The notes: generated by a model from the sequence alone, not told the origin. A DNA stretch of 64,000 nt from Picochlorum sp. 'celeri' (GCA_010909725.1 JAACMV010000014.1:744001-808000); one strand, 5' to 3'; shown: positions 20,201-31,262, counted from the stretch's first letter. Program-made: numbers and translations.

Positions 20201-20333
20201 CATGGAAGGAGGGAAAAACTTTGAAGATGATGAGGATATCAAAGAGTCCGTGGACAAAGGGCAGGAGGATGATAAAAAAGTGGCGGAGGATGCATCCCCA
20301 TCCAAGGCTGTCAATGAGATTGGCAATAGTTGA
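17256..20333 (+). CDS. SNF2-family chromatin remodelling ATPase, Fun30/SMARCAD1 type
   Basis: A single exon of 1025 residues. Residues 1-190 are Gln-rich and disordered. From about residue 325 the SNF2 ATPase begins: LKPYQIVGVNFL, Walker A DEMGLGKTAQ, VVPASLLENWQREL and the DEAH box MDEAHALKN. An acidic insert (about residues 450-500) lies between motifs Ia and II. The helicase C lobe shows LIFSQWTAVLDVIEWL, FLLSTRAGGQGLNLTGADT and DRQAEDRCHRLGQ. Short-insert features and motif wording place it with Fun30/SMARCAD1, which remodels nucleosomes in silencing and DNA end resection. No CUE domain is evident at the N-terminus. Subfamily is inferred; SNF2 identity is certain. Confidence 0.9.
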   Translation: MQPYQGGSARDAGTREGGQRRSSEEGAGPSTSGGVQQTRLGGLSDRVYNHAMQSQPLQGHPQMPVMGMPQVSHGQHVLQNVGQQQGIQEMITKYKQQIEHNIASGQPVSSQQLQQLQTLMQIHSRSTQQQQFPSYTTVLPQAGSSMYPMVATSAGVTPSGTMVAPQHYSQQSAPMNRPVYVNTAAPEVQQAKRQAVSKSMHEEAAKMASTAYQQLYANGKLDNLSKSDQEGLVKSLYQRAVRQLTQALSQPGRGAMRVSIDKREKASADKMFNAEDTTATDHASEVIQRCEEITKSLRAHVGEGSNLEYKQVTQQQLIEACGDTARYLKPYQIVGVNFLMLLYRTNVGGAILADEMGLGKTAQLITYMGAISSLENDKGPHLVVVPASLLENWQRELQRWCPKMKSVVYYGKHRSIIRRRLNDLRSRLQKGETIDDDLSDLQDPDLLADIAASEKMAREANKNDDWEDDDSSLDAGGNESDEDYDMKHDQDESNATRKSFVDLPPPNWDYSASLPPAPFDVLLTSYTLFERNSVDQRADREFLESWKWSHLIMDEAHALKNREAQRTTRLRRVANVSRRRIMMTGTPLQNDLFELQNLMHFLLPQVFASESFEDLAEMVNDEAEVQKLTEKMKQLLGPFVLRRLKTEVAGQLTKKKHATEFIEMTEEQKALYQASLESMRSQIASKVSDKVVSDSSEGGMEKFMRSIGAKKINHMFTHLRKIAQHPLLIRHNYEDSEVEEIAKKAVEHNLFSGNATLRKVTDELMTYSDFSLHAFCYGAGPDFEMHRLSSKHLMTSSKFKFLEELLPKLNENGSRPLIFSQWTAVLDVIEWLMEELRLPYVRLDGSTAVDERLATVDRFNTSDDVFAFLLSTRAGGQGLNLTGADTVILHDVDFNPQIDRQAEDRCHRLGQTKPVMVYRLVTKSTVDQNIFNLSQRKLKLDAAVLDGITTGRGAKQRQNAQERQQMGFILRSLFAGEEDYENMEGGKNFEDDEDIKESVDKGQEDDKKVAEDASPSKAVNEIGNS

Positions 20334-20394
20334 TTGACACCTAGAGCGCTATTCAAGGGTACATTTGATGGTCAGAATTGTAAACATTTATATT

Positions 20395-23300
20395 TCAAGA
20401 TTGATTTGCTTTTATCGTTCTTAATTGCCAGTCTCCTAGTCCATCTGTCAATTTGAGCTCCATGTGATGATACTTGACAAGGGCAGTGCGCTGGGCAATT
20501 GTCACCAGATTTATACCAAGAGTCTCACTCGCATATTGATACAAACTTTCTTCTACATCAACGGACATAGCGTTCGTGCAATCGTCAAGGACAGCAAATA
20601 TTGGCTTATGGAAAAACATTCGTGCCATTCCCATTCTTTGCTGCTCTCCCAATGACAAAACTTCCCCCCATTTCTTCTCAGTATCCCAACCACCTTCTCT
20701 TTCAATCAAATACCTCAATCTCACTACTCTCATAAGGTTATCAAGTTGAGAATCTAATTCATTGAGATTGCACTTCAAAGTCTCAAGAACATCCTTGACA
20801 GTGAGCGGATAGACAACCTGGTCTCTCAGGGTCCCAATCGTTGTGTAAGGCTTTTGCGTGACATAAAAAATTCCTCCAGGAGGTCCCCTGGGCGGTGAAT
20901 GGATTTCCCCATCGCTCTGGGGCCAAAGGCCAGCTAAAATTCTAAATATGCTTGTTTTTCCACTCCCATTAGGTCCAGTTATTAGAATTGATTTGCCCTC
21001 TGGCATTGAGAAAGACAACTTTCGAGCCATCACAACATTTTGTGGGGTAACAATATCGACACAATCAAACTTGATCATTGTTGAAGTTTTCTTCTCCCTA
21101 TCTTCCAGAGATTGCATATCAAATTGATAAGCTTTTTCTATGGCGCTCATGGTATCGCTGACTCTATTTATGCTGCCTGAAATCTCCGCAAACCTTTTTG
21201 GCAAAGCCAGAATTTCACCAAATGCAGAGAAGCATTGAGTCACAACTGATGCCAAGTATCGCATCTGAAGCACAAGATATCCTTGGAATTTAGAGTCTCC
21301 AAAGTCCCTCTGTTGATCGAGGGCATATAGCAGAGTTAATATCCAAGTCACAGAATGAGGCAACTGCTTTGCAAAGAAATCATCAGCAGCTCCATATTTC
21401 CATTTCAGGTTGATCAGATTGGTCAAATGTCTCATCAGAGATCTATATCCTTTGTCGATTTCACTCCCTTCTCTATGTCCACCACCAAAAAAGGCAATGG
21501 ATTCTGCATGGCTTCTCAATCGTTCATGTGCTCCCCTGAAGGCACCCTCCAACTCATACTGATCGCTCAAAATTTTGGCAAAATCTGGTGTCACCATTCG
21601 GAGGCATCCATATCCCACAAGGGCATACGAATACAATATGATGGCACCTCTAGGACCCGTAAGATTCCATAATTGAAAAGAAAACCAGGCAATGTCTGTT
21701 ACTGGCTTGACCAAGGTTGGAACAAGAGCTGCAAGATCTGTAGATAGTCTCTCAACATCCCTAGTAATGCTTTGATCAACGTGCTTGAAGTTATGCAATT
21801 GACTAACACAGTAAGGACTATAACCTTTCAAATACTTCCTCAAAATAGCATTAGTTAGGCGAGATCTCCAAGTCAATGCGAGCCTATCTGCAACATGGCG
21901 AAGTGAAGGAGCCAGTACAGCGGAAGCAGCACTTTGTAGAACACTTTGACCAATCAGAAGAATGAATCCCTTCAAATTTTGGCGAAGTACAAGATCAACA
22001 CTCCGTCCATTCAATTTTGCTATTCGATCCTGTAATAATGTTCTGAGAACCACGACTGCCGACACAGTAGCAACTTTCAAACCAGAGTCAGCTGGATCAC
22101 CCAAAATAACCTGCAGCACATTCCACCATTTTGATCGCAAGGACTTTCCTTCCGAGGCATGGAAGATTTTCCAGACGTCAGGAATGGGCGAGTCTTCATT
22201 GGGAGCTCGAGCAATGATTGTCTCACTGAAGCCTTCATTTCCATCTTCAAGCTCAATATCTGCCTCCTCCTCTTTTGTGGTCATCCCTTTCAGTACTTCA
22301 CTCACTTCCTTGGAGCGAACTCTCTCAACTGCATCCTTGTTTTTGTTTTGCTTCTTGGGGGACGACATGAGTTTTCCAACATCAGTACCGGCTTGCCTGT
22401 GTCCTGGGTGGATGCTCCACCCTCCTTCCCCATCAAGATTCAAGACAATATCATGGAATGCCATCAATGCGGGCCTGTGGGAGATGGTGATACATGTACA
22501 ACCCATGTCTTTCACAGCATTACTGAAGCGCTCCTCCATTTCGACTGTGACTCCACTGGTACATTCATCCAGAATTGCAAAGGAAGGTTTATGGTAGAAT
22601 AGCCTTGCCATCCCAAGCCTTTGTTGTTCTCCAAGCGACAGAACTTCTCCCCAATTCACAACTTCATTGCTTCCTCCTGATCTATCCAACAAATATTCCA
22701 AATCCACCGATTCTAATAAAGATCTAAGCTCATCTTCTGGTACCGAGGTATCATCTGAATACAAGATAGCGTATCGTCACGGACATGATAGAATAATTAG
22801 AAATGTACAAGCACTCAAAAAGTACAGCATCACATACCTTTTGGAGACAAAGGATACAAAAGCTGTTCTTGAAGAGTCCCAACAGACACATATGGCTTTT
22901 GTGGAACGTAGAATATATCGTGAGACAAACCTGTTTCATCACTTCCTCCTCCTGGCTTTTTAATGACACCGCTCGTCAATGGCCACAGCCCTCCCAACAC
23001 ACGGAAAAGACTCGACTTTCCTGCCCCATTGGGACCTGTTACCAAAAGATTCACTCCAGCAGGAACGCGCAATGATAAATCTTTTACTAGGGTTGTGTTT
23101 GCTGGGGTTACTACCGTGGCATTGACAAATTCAATGGAATCCTCGCTGACCTCGAAACGACCCCCTTGCAACACAGGCACATCATTATCAGTTCCATCAT
23201 TGGGTTGAATCATGTTACCAGATGCCGATATACTCCGCATAACATCAAGAGTTTCTTGAATCCTATCAGAATATGCTCCTAGTTTCAAAAATTTCCGAGA

Positions 23301-24452
23301 AGACGATCCAAGTGTGCCCAGAGCACCAAACAGAGATATAATCACAGACGTATGGTACCTCATATTACTCAGCATCTGAGCTCGACCCATAACAGTTGCC
23401 TCTGGCCGCAAGTGACCACCGAAGAAAGGTCCAATGATTAAAGCTACGGCTACAGTCGCACCAAGGTACTTGAGCAAGAAATCCTGGACCATGAGGAATC
23501 TCCATTGCTTCCCCAACACCAATTTGGTATGCTTCACAACCTGTGAATACATATCCTTGATCAATGAGCCCTCTTTTTCTGTCCCATTGTAGAAAGCAAC
23601 AGATTCACTGTTATGCATTAAACGGTAATGCATATTCCTGTACTCTCCTTCCAAAGATTGCTGTTTCTTGTACAGTCCTCCAAAGTTTGGTGCTGCAACA
23701 GTCATACATGCTCCCACCCCGATCACATACCCTAACACACTCATCGTATATCCATGGGTACCACTATACTTTTTCAGCTGATATGAGTAGAATGTAGCAT
23801 CCACGCAAGCAGTAATCAACTCTTGCAACAATTCAGCCATACCAGCTGTCAAAAGAGGCACATCTTCACAAATCCTCTGATCAGCCTGCTCGATTCGACG
23901 ATCTACATAACTCATTTTATAATACATCATATCATTGAAGTATTTTTTATGCAGCTTGTCAGTCAACTGGTCCCTCCATGTCAACTCAATTTTTGATATC
24001 CATCTCTTTGCCGAAGCCTCTAAAACTGCAGCAACCCCACATAGCAGCACATTCTCTCCTATATTCCTGATGAATAATGGAACTCGACGTAAAAATGCTG
24101 CTCGGAACAAGTATCCTTGCAATTTTGCCAATCTATTCGACAAAAGAGTCTTCATGATTGACAGCCCAATGAGCACAATAATCTTCTCACTGCCCACCAC
24201 CTTCATCAACATCATCATCATCTTTTTCAGCGATGATGCTGGCCTCTTCTTTTTGTTCTTCCTCTTCTGCTTGTCTGACGTCGTCGACTCCTTGCTCGCT
24301 TGCGATGGATCATCGCCACGTATTTTCTTCCTGCTTGGCACTTGCTTCTTCCCTATGACATACCAACCCAGTCCCACAGCACCCACCAGTGCCGATCCCT
24401 GCAAAACTCGCCTCACAACAACCTTGTGCCGATCAGATGCCATCATTGCCAT
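20395..24452 (-). CDS. full-length peroxisomal ABCD transporter (PXA1/CTS type), 2 exons
   Basis: Exons 24452-22838 and 22754-20395 join in phase (LSPKDDTS across the junction) to 1324 residues. Two ABCD half-transporters are fused: membrane domain 1, NBD1 (Walker A GPNGAGKSS, signature LSLGEQQRLGMARL, Walker B FAILDECTSG, H-loop SHRPAL), membrane domain 2, NBD2 (GPNGSGKTS, LSLGEQQRMGMARM). Plant relatives import very-long-chain acyl-CoA and jasmonate precursors into peroxisomes; length and order match. NBD2 is degenerate: the catalytic Glu after Walker B is Asp (VLDDCTN) and the H-loop His is Gln (AQRTAL), so one ATP site is probably weak. The intron is 83 nt. Confidence 0.95.
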
Positions 24453-24809
24453 ACCAAGGTGAGGAAAACGCCCGACACCCGAAACTTGTGGTGACTTGAA
24501 ACAAGATTAATCCCACGTCAGTCTCTCTTTTGAACCCCATCCATGATTCCTATGTAAAAATTCATTGAAAGCAATGCTTCTTCATCCAATACATACACGC
24601 CATTCGATGAAATCGTGGCAATCGAGTTCTTGAGGATGCCCAATGTCGACACGAGGTCATCTCCTATTAAAAATGGCATCAATGGGAGATGTTGTATCCG
24701 CGGTGTGCGCAGTCTCATCAGCCCCGCTGAAGCGTATACCCTCACGATTTCCTCTGCATTGCTTATTCCATATATTCATCAGGATTTTCTTAGAGTGTGT
24801 TTGACAGGA
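24453..24809. other. intergenic region with an unassigned minus-strand ORF (24745-24518)
   Basis: This 357 bp gap lies between the divergent ABCD and L18 starts. The minus strand has a frame, open from about 24770 to 24518, that reads like protein (EEIVRVYASAGLMRLRTPRI, later FLIGDDLVSTLGIL and SSNGVYVLDEEALLSMNFYI). It lacks a good ATG, and any upstream exon would have to lie antisense to the L18 gene. It may be a small gene, a terminal exon or chance. The promoters of both flanking genes must also be here. Confidence 0.3.
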
Positions 24810-25502
24810 ATGATGATGACAAAGGCATTCCTTGTGGGTCAGGCCGTGGTGGCCTCCACTCCAGCCACACGAGGTACGTGGTGTTCTTGTGGATAGATAC
24901 GCAGCGAAAGGGCAAGGGGCTGGTGCATTTGTACTTTATTAGTAAAATGTGCTATATGTGTAACGAGTGAGAGGGAATTATTTCATGGCGACATGGATAG
25001 TAGAGACGAGTGTCGGCCGGTCAGGAAGAGAGGGGGACGGGTTCCTTGTCGTTTGTATGGCTCACGATGTCTGATATGGTTGCTATTTGTGTTTTGTGTA
25101 GGATCAAGACCTCAGAGTGTGAATGTAGTGGCTGCATCGTCGACTCGTCGTTCTCAGTTGGCAAAGAGGCACAAGAGAGTCAGAAATAGTGTCGAGGGAT
25201 CGACTGAGAGGCCCAGGTTGGCAGTGTTTAGGTCTAATAATCACATGTATGCCCAGGTTATCGACGATACTGCTGGAAACACTCTTGTAGCAACATCTAC
25301 ATTGAGTGCATCAGTGAAGGAAAAGTTGGGTGGAAAAGGAACAAATAATGCTGAAGCTGCTGCTGCTGTGGGAAGTGTTATTGCCGAGTTGTGCAAAGAG
25401 AAGAAGATTGAAAAGGTCTGCTTTGATAGGGGAGGTTTCCAGTATCATGGAAGGGTTCAGGCTCTTGCTGATGCTGCGAGGGAAGGAGGTTTGAGCTTTT
25501 AG
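24810..25502 (+). CDS. rpl18: plastid ribosomal protein L18 (uL18c), 2 exons
   Basis: Exon 1 (24810-24873) encodes the start of a transit peptide ([20 protein letters not shown]) and joins across a 228 nt GTACGT intron to exon 2 (25102-25502), splitting a Gly codon. The peptide continues to a likely cleavage site at VNVVAASS. The mature part is a bacterial-type uL18: [55 protein letters not shown] and [11 protein letters not shown]. It binds 5S rRNA in the plastid large subunit. Total about 155 residues. Nuclear location supports a green plastid. Confidence 0.93.
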
Positions 25503-25577
25503 ACTACCAATAGATATTCATTTTCTAGAATCAATACCAGATAGATACAACGTCATGTTACAGTGAAAATAAATACG

Positions 25578-26233
25578 TCACAAAAGACACAATCCCATTG
25601 CAAGGGCTGCTTCTTCTTCCGCTTGCTCCTTTTCCTTCGTGATCAATGCCCGAAGATTTCGCTCGATTTCGAGTTCTTGCCGCAGAACAAGCATACTCTG
25701 CTCCTTTTCTAAAAGCGCATTTTCCTTTGACATGAGTTCCAGCTCCTTCTGCGCAAGCTGAGCCTTGATCTCCTCTAGTTCTCTAATTCTCCCTCTCTTC
25801 TTTGAAACCTTTGTTGTTTGCTCATTCGTATCAGCAGGGGCATTGTCACTGGAAGGAAGAGAGTCTCCACTCTGCTGCTTCTCTTCTGGTTGAACGAGAC
25901 TGATCTCCTCAGAAACTGTCGCATCTTGGGTACTGAACGATTGTAATTCTTCCTGACTACCTATTGCTGGATTTATGCCAATCACGAGTGTCCCTGCACG
26001 CACATAATTTGTATTTGCAATGTTGGACTGGGTACTGAAAATCGATAGTATGACGCACCAATACAGCACACTGAGAGGATATGGGCATTTTTAATTAATT
26101 TAGATATTGTATCATGCAGTATATTCGCCGACAGGTGTCTTGAGGGGGTGTTCTGTCGAGAACAAGGTCGTGGAGCAACCTGCTGCGCACTGCGCCCAGT
26201 GACGACTCTCGTGCAATGTCGAGGTTGTAACAT
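25578..26233 (-). CDS. organelle-targeted coiled-coil protein of unknown function (2 exons)
   Basis: Exons 26233-26059 and 25993-25578 join with a GTGCGT-GCAG intron of 65 nt in phase to 196 residues. The N-terminal 50 residues are Arg/Ser-rich without acids (MLQPRHCTRVVTGRSAQQVA), typical of a mitochondrial or plastid presequence. The splice creates one hydrophobic segment (HILSVCCIGTLVIGINPAIG), a possible membrane anchor. The C-terminal half is a long charged coiled coil (LEEIKAQLAQKELELMSKEN and on). No known family recognised. Using only the single-exon frame would instead start MLYWCVILSIF; the spliced model is preferred because it gives both a presequence and an intact anchor. Confidence 0.6.
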
Positions 26234-26282
26234 TTTACAATTTTATATTGACATGCGATACTTGCCTCGGAAAGAGAGGGAT

Positions 26283-28676
26283 TTACATGAGCGATTCTAG
26301 TCCCTGTTCCTTCAAAAAGTCATTTGTGTCTGGCAGATATGCCTCAATCTCAGGATCCTTTTCAAAGAGGCCGGCTATATCAATGTTTTCGCTGCGAACC
26401 ATCGATACCATCTCCTCCTGGCCAGATATCTCTTTAATTTTGACCAATGCTGATCCCACGAGCCCTCTCCTAGCCTCGGCACCTTCAATGCCCTTGGCCA
26501 AGGAGACCAGAGCAGAAAGAGAAGTGAGGTTCTTTGCGACAGATGTTCCCATCATCTCACCCAGAACTTTGGGAGCGGATGGTATATCAAGCATGGTATC
26601 ATCAAGAATTTCAGTTTGTTTCGTGACAGCTCCCAGGACATCATCAAAGGAAATCACATTGTGGCTGACCAGTTCAATCACCAAACTTGCAGTCTTTGAC
26701 TGCTCTGACATGCTTGGTAAATCATATGCTCTATTGATACCAACATTGACTAGAGTAGGGCCAAATCCTGGAATAACAAGTTCTTGTGCTGCAGATACAG
26801 CTTCTGCCACATCATTGCTTGACAAATAGTCAGTGTACAGAGACTTGCTTAGGGATTCCCTATCCTCATCTGACAAATCTGTCCTAGCAGGCCTACAAAT
26901 AAAACAATGTTGTAGCGATTAGTTTGGTACAATTGATGTATGTCACACCCTTGCTACTTGTATCATTGAGATTGACACAAAATGATATCGGACTTGATGA
27001 GTGTATGTGAGTATATGCAGGTTGTAGACCGATGTGCACCATCCACCAAAAGGCTCGTGTACTCGGAGAGTAAACTGCAACATTAAAACAATTATACATA
27101 ATGCATACCTTGTCGCAGCCCCAGAAGCCGCAGTTGTTTCTGTTACTGGCACAAATTCACCCAGCAGAGATGTGAATTTACCTTCATTCTCTGTTGCACC
27201 AGACGTCATAGCGCCCTTCAATGCTGGGAATAGTTCCATATCATCTGGGCGATTTGGAGCTCCTGGAAGATTTTCCATACCAGGAATCAGAGGGGTGAGA
27301 CCAGGAATCTCCACATCGACAATGCCAAGTTCTGCTTGGGCTTCTGTGCGAATCTCATCAAGCTTTTTCGCAGTATATGTCTCTCTCCTTGCGACCCAGT
27401 TCTGAGAACGGAGGTCGACAACATCCTTGACGACGAAACGAATACGTGGTGCATAGGATGTCGTGTTTGAAAGGCGAGCAAAGTGCTTGAAAATAGCATC
27501 CAGCTTTGTCTTGGAACGCGGTGTGGATTCTAAAGCTGCTCCTGCCACAGTCACTAATTCACACGCCGCCTCCAAAGAATCCTCAGATGGATTATTCTCT
27601 GGTGGACCAAGTAGATCTGACAGAATAAGAAGCATGATTCTGTCATTCACCATACCCTTTTTGAATAATTCTGCAATCAGGCGCACATTACCTAACATTC
27701 TGTTCTTTGCCTTGGCCTGAATTTCTTCCTTATCTGCAGAGGAGGAATTTCCTGCAGCATTCCGTGCAGATTCTGTGGATTCATACTCTTCCTGGCATGT
27801 GTTTGCAAGCATCTTCCTAAATGATTCAGGCTTGCCATCTGGCCCTGTGAATTCTGGCAAAATAGAGTCTAACTCTGCGCACAAATTGGCATACATGGCG
27901 ACAAAAGTTGGCTGCGCCACAGCATTTTCAAACACCAAGGTAATAGTTCCTTGCAAAATCTCATGATTGGTGATCAATGGAATCAGTTGACCCAAGAGTC
28001 TCTCGAATTTCTCAGGAGTCAACTTGTTCAAAATTCCCTTCATCTTCCTCATCACTTGCTGAGATCCTGCACTCTCGTCTCCAGCCGCCCAAGCAGTTCT
28101 ACCTAAATCAGAAGCCCTTTGAATCTTGGACGCATCGCTTGGCTTACCATCCTTGTGCTTGCCCTTCTGATCACCTGCACGAGCCCTACTCCTCCAATCC
28201 CTCTCATCATTCTCATCACCCGCAACTTTCTGAACAAGCTTTCTCTGAGCCTCTCTCTCAGGGTCCGAAGGATCCAGAATAATCTCAATATTCCCAAACT
28301 GCAGCTCTGTAGGAATTCTGGTATACCTCTGCAACACGTACACGTGACCTTCAGTCAGTATCCATGGTCGAAAACACATTCTTCACAACACATATACAAC
28401 ATACCTCTGCAAATTTCATAAGGAACTCTGGAGAATACTTGATAACTTCCCCACGAGGCTTTCTCTTTTCCTCGGTTGTGTTTGCAGACTCGGAGTCACG
28501 CTGCACATGTTCAACACCAATTATACGAGAACCATGTATTTTAAATCATATTATCTTTACCATACCTTGTTCTTTAATCCCATACCCGCCCCATGGGCAA
28601 AACTGGCAAAAGGATTTACGCCGGCACCTGGTTTAAGAGACAAAGGTCTCAGACTGATATCTTCGAATGCCGTCAT
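26283..28676 (-). CDS. translation initiation factor eIF4G, plant eIFiso4G-like (4 exons)
   Basis: Exons 28676-28566, 28500-28405, 28328-27109 and 26892-26283 join in phase to 678 residues. A short N-terminus (exons 1-2, ending YSPEFLMKFAE) corresponds to the eIF4E/eIF4A-binding lead-in. The MIF4G domain spans about residues 140-370 (MKGILNKLTPEKFERLLGQL, MYANLCAELDSILPEF, MVNDRIMLLILSDLLG). The last exon is an MA3 domain (LYTDYLSSNDVAEAVSAAQE and on). It scaffolds cap-binding and helicase factors on mRNA. Its small size fits eIFiso4G. The third intron (216 nt) is about three times the usual size and starts with a 48-codon in-frame readthrough. Confidence 0.93.
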
Positions 28677-29034
28677 CTCCTCGTGTAATCTTCTACTAGA
28701 TCAAATATGGAATTGAAGTGAAGATATTCCCTCCGTGTGGGGAACGTTGCATGCATCGCCAAGAAGAAAAAGACAGCGGCGCTTCGATGTGGACACTCGT
28801 CGATCGAGGTGGTCTGTGGACCGATGATGGCGTCCCTCATGATTCATGATTCCAATTCAATGGTCAAACTGCTCTTTGTGCTTGACGACTCATCACAGCC
28901 AACACAAGTTATGGTATGTACATGGGTGACCAGTTGGCCTCGCAGATCTATACATGTTACAAAGTTTATGGCAACATGGTGCCAGCATCAATTGTGTCAT
29001 CATCAATATGGACCACCTCCGAGTGGAGGATGAA
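28677..29034. other. intergenic region between eIF4G and MIC10
   Basis: About 360 bp between the eIF4G start and the MIC10 stop, both on the minus strand. It contains the eIF4G promoter. Open frames of up to 98 codons occur on the plus strand but are antisense-like and show no domain. Confidence 0.4.
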
Positions 29035-29448
29035 CTATGATTGCCTTGGGGAGGGCATTTGTAAAGCCTTTTGGAACTACACACACCATGTATGGTAACA
29101 ATGAGACTCTGATGAGATAGATTCCATGCACAACATGTACCGTACCATTGCTTGATTTTCATAATATGCACTTCCTGCTCCAAACCCAGCACCAAAGGCG
29201 GTCAATGCAGCTCGAGTGGATCCGCTCCCTACAAAGGATAGCAAGAAGATGTTGATGAGAACGATGAATAGTCGTTGATGTATTCAAAAGCAGGACGTAC
29301 TGAATAAGACCATGGCTGTTATTCCACCAGCAAGTGATCCATAGACTACCTTGCGAAGGGTTGAATCCAAGGCAGCATCCCATTTCTCATCAATGTAATA
29401 ATGACTACCCAATTTAGTATCAGAAGAAGTGTTTTGCTCGCTCGCCAT
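29035..29448 (-). CDS. MIC10: MICOS complex subunit MIC10 (3 exons)
   Basis: Exons 29448-29301, 29228-29146 and 29076-29035 join in phase to 90 residues. The protein has the two short membrane helices and glycine motifs of MIC10: DEKWDAALDSTLRKVVYGSL, AGGITAMVLFR (splice) and SGSTRAALTAFGAGFGAGSA. MIC10 oligomerises in the mitochondrial inner membrane and bends cristae junctions. Introns are 72 and 69 nt with GTACG donors. If the second intron is not removed the tail would read VRYMLCMESI and stop, so the C-terminal 13 residues are the least certain part. Confidence 0.88.
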
Positions 29449-29793
29449 GGTGGACCAGGACCCAGCGTCTACAGAACAATGTTCCAACTTTCAAAACCGA
29501 GGTCGACCGATTGATAACACCCAGTATTTCCTCAATTACTACGCTGTGTGTACTATGTTTTCTTACTTATTTTCCAGTTCGTTTGAAAACAAAATACCAG
29601 AGGAATGGCGTGCTCTGCAGGCGCTCTGTGTCCAGGCAAGATCTTGGCAAGATTATTTTAAAGTATCGTAATACGGAGTTTTGGCAACGGAATTGGTACA
29701 CTGCATCTGTGTTTGTGAAGAACAAGCGTATAAAACGATTACATTGTATTTTATATGGGGATGGCATGGATATCATGAACTGATTGGTCACAG
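29449..29793. promoter_or_regulatory. divergent upstream region between MIC10 and DUS1
   Basis: About 345 bp between divergent starts, AT-rich from 29520 on. Two short plus-strand frames show no domain. No regulatory element was identified. Confidence 0.4.
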
Positions 29794-31173
29794 ATGCAGT
29801 TTGTACCAAGCAGCTCTCGCATGCAAAGCCAACCTACCATCACATTGGCTACATTAAAAAGGAATCTTCCTGTGTCTTGGAATACAGTACATACATTTGT
29901 GTCGAAACGCGTCCATCAGGGACTCACGTGCTGTGCAAGGCCCGCCTCCATGACGACAACGACGACAGAAGAAAAGCGTGGTGTGGAACACTTTAATCCT
30001 TTGGATCAGCAGCATATCGTTGAGAAGGTCAAATGTTTTGATAAAGTGAATAGAATTGAGGATGTGCCGCATGTGGAGGCTGCGTGGGAATGGTTTGCTG
30101 GGCTTGGTAAGCCAAAGTTGTGGGTGGCACCCATGGTGGATCAGAGTGAGTTGGCGTTTCGAATGCTATGCAAGACCTATGGAGCAGATGCTGCGTATAC
30201 GCCCATGCTTCACGCTCGTCTCTTTAATCAGACACCGGCGTACAGAGAGGAGCATTTTCTGACGTGTCCAGAGGAGGACAGGCCCCTGTTGGCACAATTT
30301 TGTGCAAATGATCCAGACATTTTGCTTGCTGCTGCGCGACATGTGGAGCCACATGTGGATGGGGTGGATATTAACCTTGGCTGTCCTCAACGAATAGCGA
30401 AGAAAGGTAGATATGGAGCATATCTGATGGATGATATTCCATTGATTGAGTCTCTTGTGAGAACCTTGGCAGAGAATTTGTCCGTTCCAGTGACTGTGAA
30501 AATTCGTAGGTTTCCGGATATTCGAGATACTATTGAGTATGCAGCTCGTCTTGAGAAGGCTGGGGCCAGCCTTGTTGCAGTTCATGGGCGGTTGCGTGAG
30601 GAAAAGAGGTCAATAGCAAGTATGGCTTGTTGGGAGACAATAGCGGCTGTGAAAAAGTCTTTGCATGTTCCTGTTCTTGCTAATGGGAATTTGAGAAACA
30701 TGTTTGATGTGCAGCACTGTTTAGAGTTGACCGGGGCAGACGGAGTCATGTCAGCGGAATCATTGCTGGAAGACCCAGCAATGTTTTCTCCAAAGAGACT
30801 CTTGCCAGGAGGAGAATACAAGCCCAGCGAAGGACCTCACCTTCTTCTGGAATACTGTGACTGGGCAGAGAAATTTCCACCACCCTATCGGATGGTTCGA
30901 GGGCATTCTTTTGCAATGCTGGGGTCTTGGTTATCTGAATTTATTGACATGCGAGAAGAGTTGCGGACTTCAGTTCGAGATATTCCAGCGCTGCGCGAAT
31001 TCACTGGTCGTTTAATTAAAAAAATTGAAGCAACAGGCAGAGATCATCCTATACCTGCTGTATCCCAAAGGCGCCTGAAGGCCATGGAAGCAGAGGCAGC
31101 AAAGGAAGCTGCAATCCAAGCACAAGAAGAGGAAGAAAAAGCATTGGCTGCCCTGGACTGGAGCGATGCTTGA
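29794..31173 (+). CDS. DUS1: tRNA-dihydrouridine synthase, DUS1 type
   Basis: A single exon of 459 residues. A 50-residue N-terminal extension rich in Ser/Thr/Arg may be a targeting peptide; a second Met at about residue 53 would give a cytosolic form. The TIM-barrel FMN enzyme is clear: WVAPMVDQSELAFRMLCKTY, YGADAAYTPMLHARLF, AQFCANDPDILLAAARHVEP, the catalytic cysteine in DGVDINLGCPQRIAKKGRYG, and HGRLREEK. DUS1 reduces U16 and U17 of tRNA with NADPH. The C-terminal 60 residues form a charged helix ending ALAALDWSDA. Confidence 0.94.
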   Translation: MQFVPSSSRMQSQPTITLATLKRNLPVSWNTVHTFVSKRVHQGLTCCARPASMTTTTTEEKRGVEHFNPLDQQHIVEKVKCFDKVNRIEDVPHVEAAWEWFAGLGKPKLWVAPMVDQSELAFRMLCKTYGADAAYTPMLHARLFNQTPAYREEHFLTCPEEDRPLLAQFCANDPDILLAAARHVEPHVDGVDINLGCPQRIAKKGRYGAYLMDDIPLIESLVRTLAENLSVPVTVKIRRFPDIRDTIEYAARLEKAGASLVAVHGRLREEKRSIASMACWETIAAVKKSLHVPVLANGNLRNMFDVQHCLELTGADGVMSAESLLEDPAMFSPKRLLPGGEYKPSEGPHLLLEYCDWAEKFPPPYRMVRGHSFAMLGSWLSEFIDMREELRTSVRDIPALREFTGRLIKKIEATGRDHPIPAVSQRRLKAMEAEAAKEAAIQAQEEEEKALAALDWSDA

Positions 31174-31262
31174 TTGCTATTTTATGTAGAAAATTTATAT
31201 TAGCTGTGTATACAATAGTTATTTTTTAATTCATTACAGATCATCCAGTTCAATATTCAAGT

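Noticed and set aside
24615..24896. N-terminal extension of the L18 ORF on the plus strand
   Set aside because: It would add 65 residues before a normal-looking transit peptide and read through the intron donor at 24874. The ATG at 24810 with splicing is simpler.
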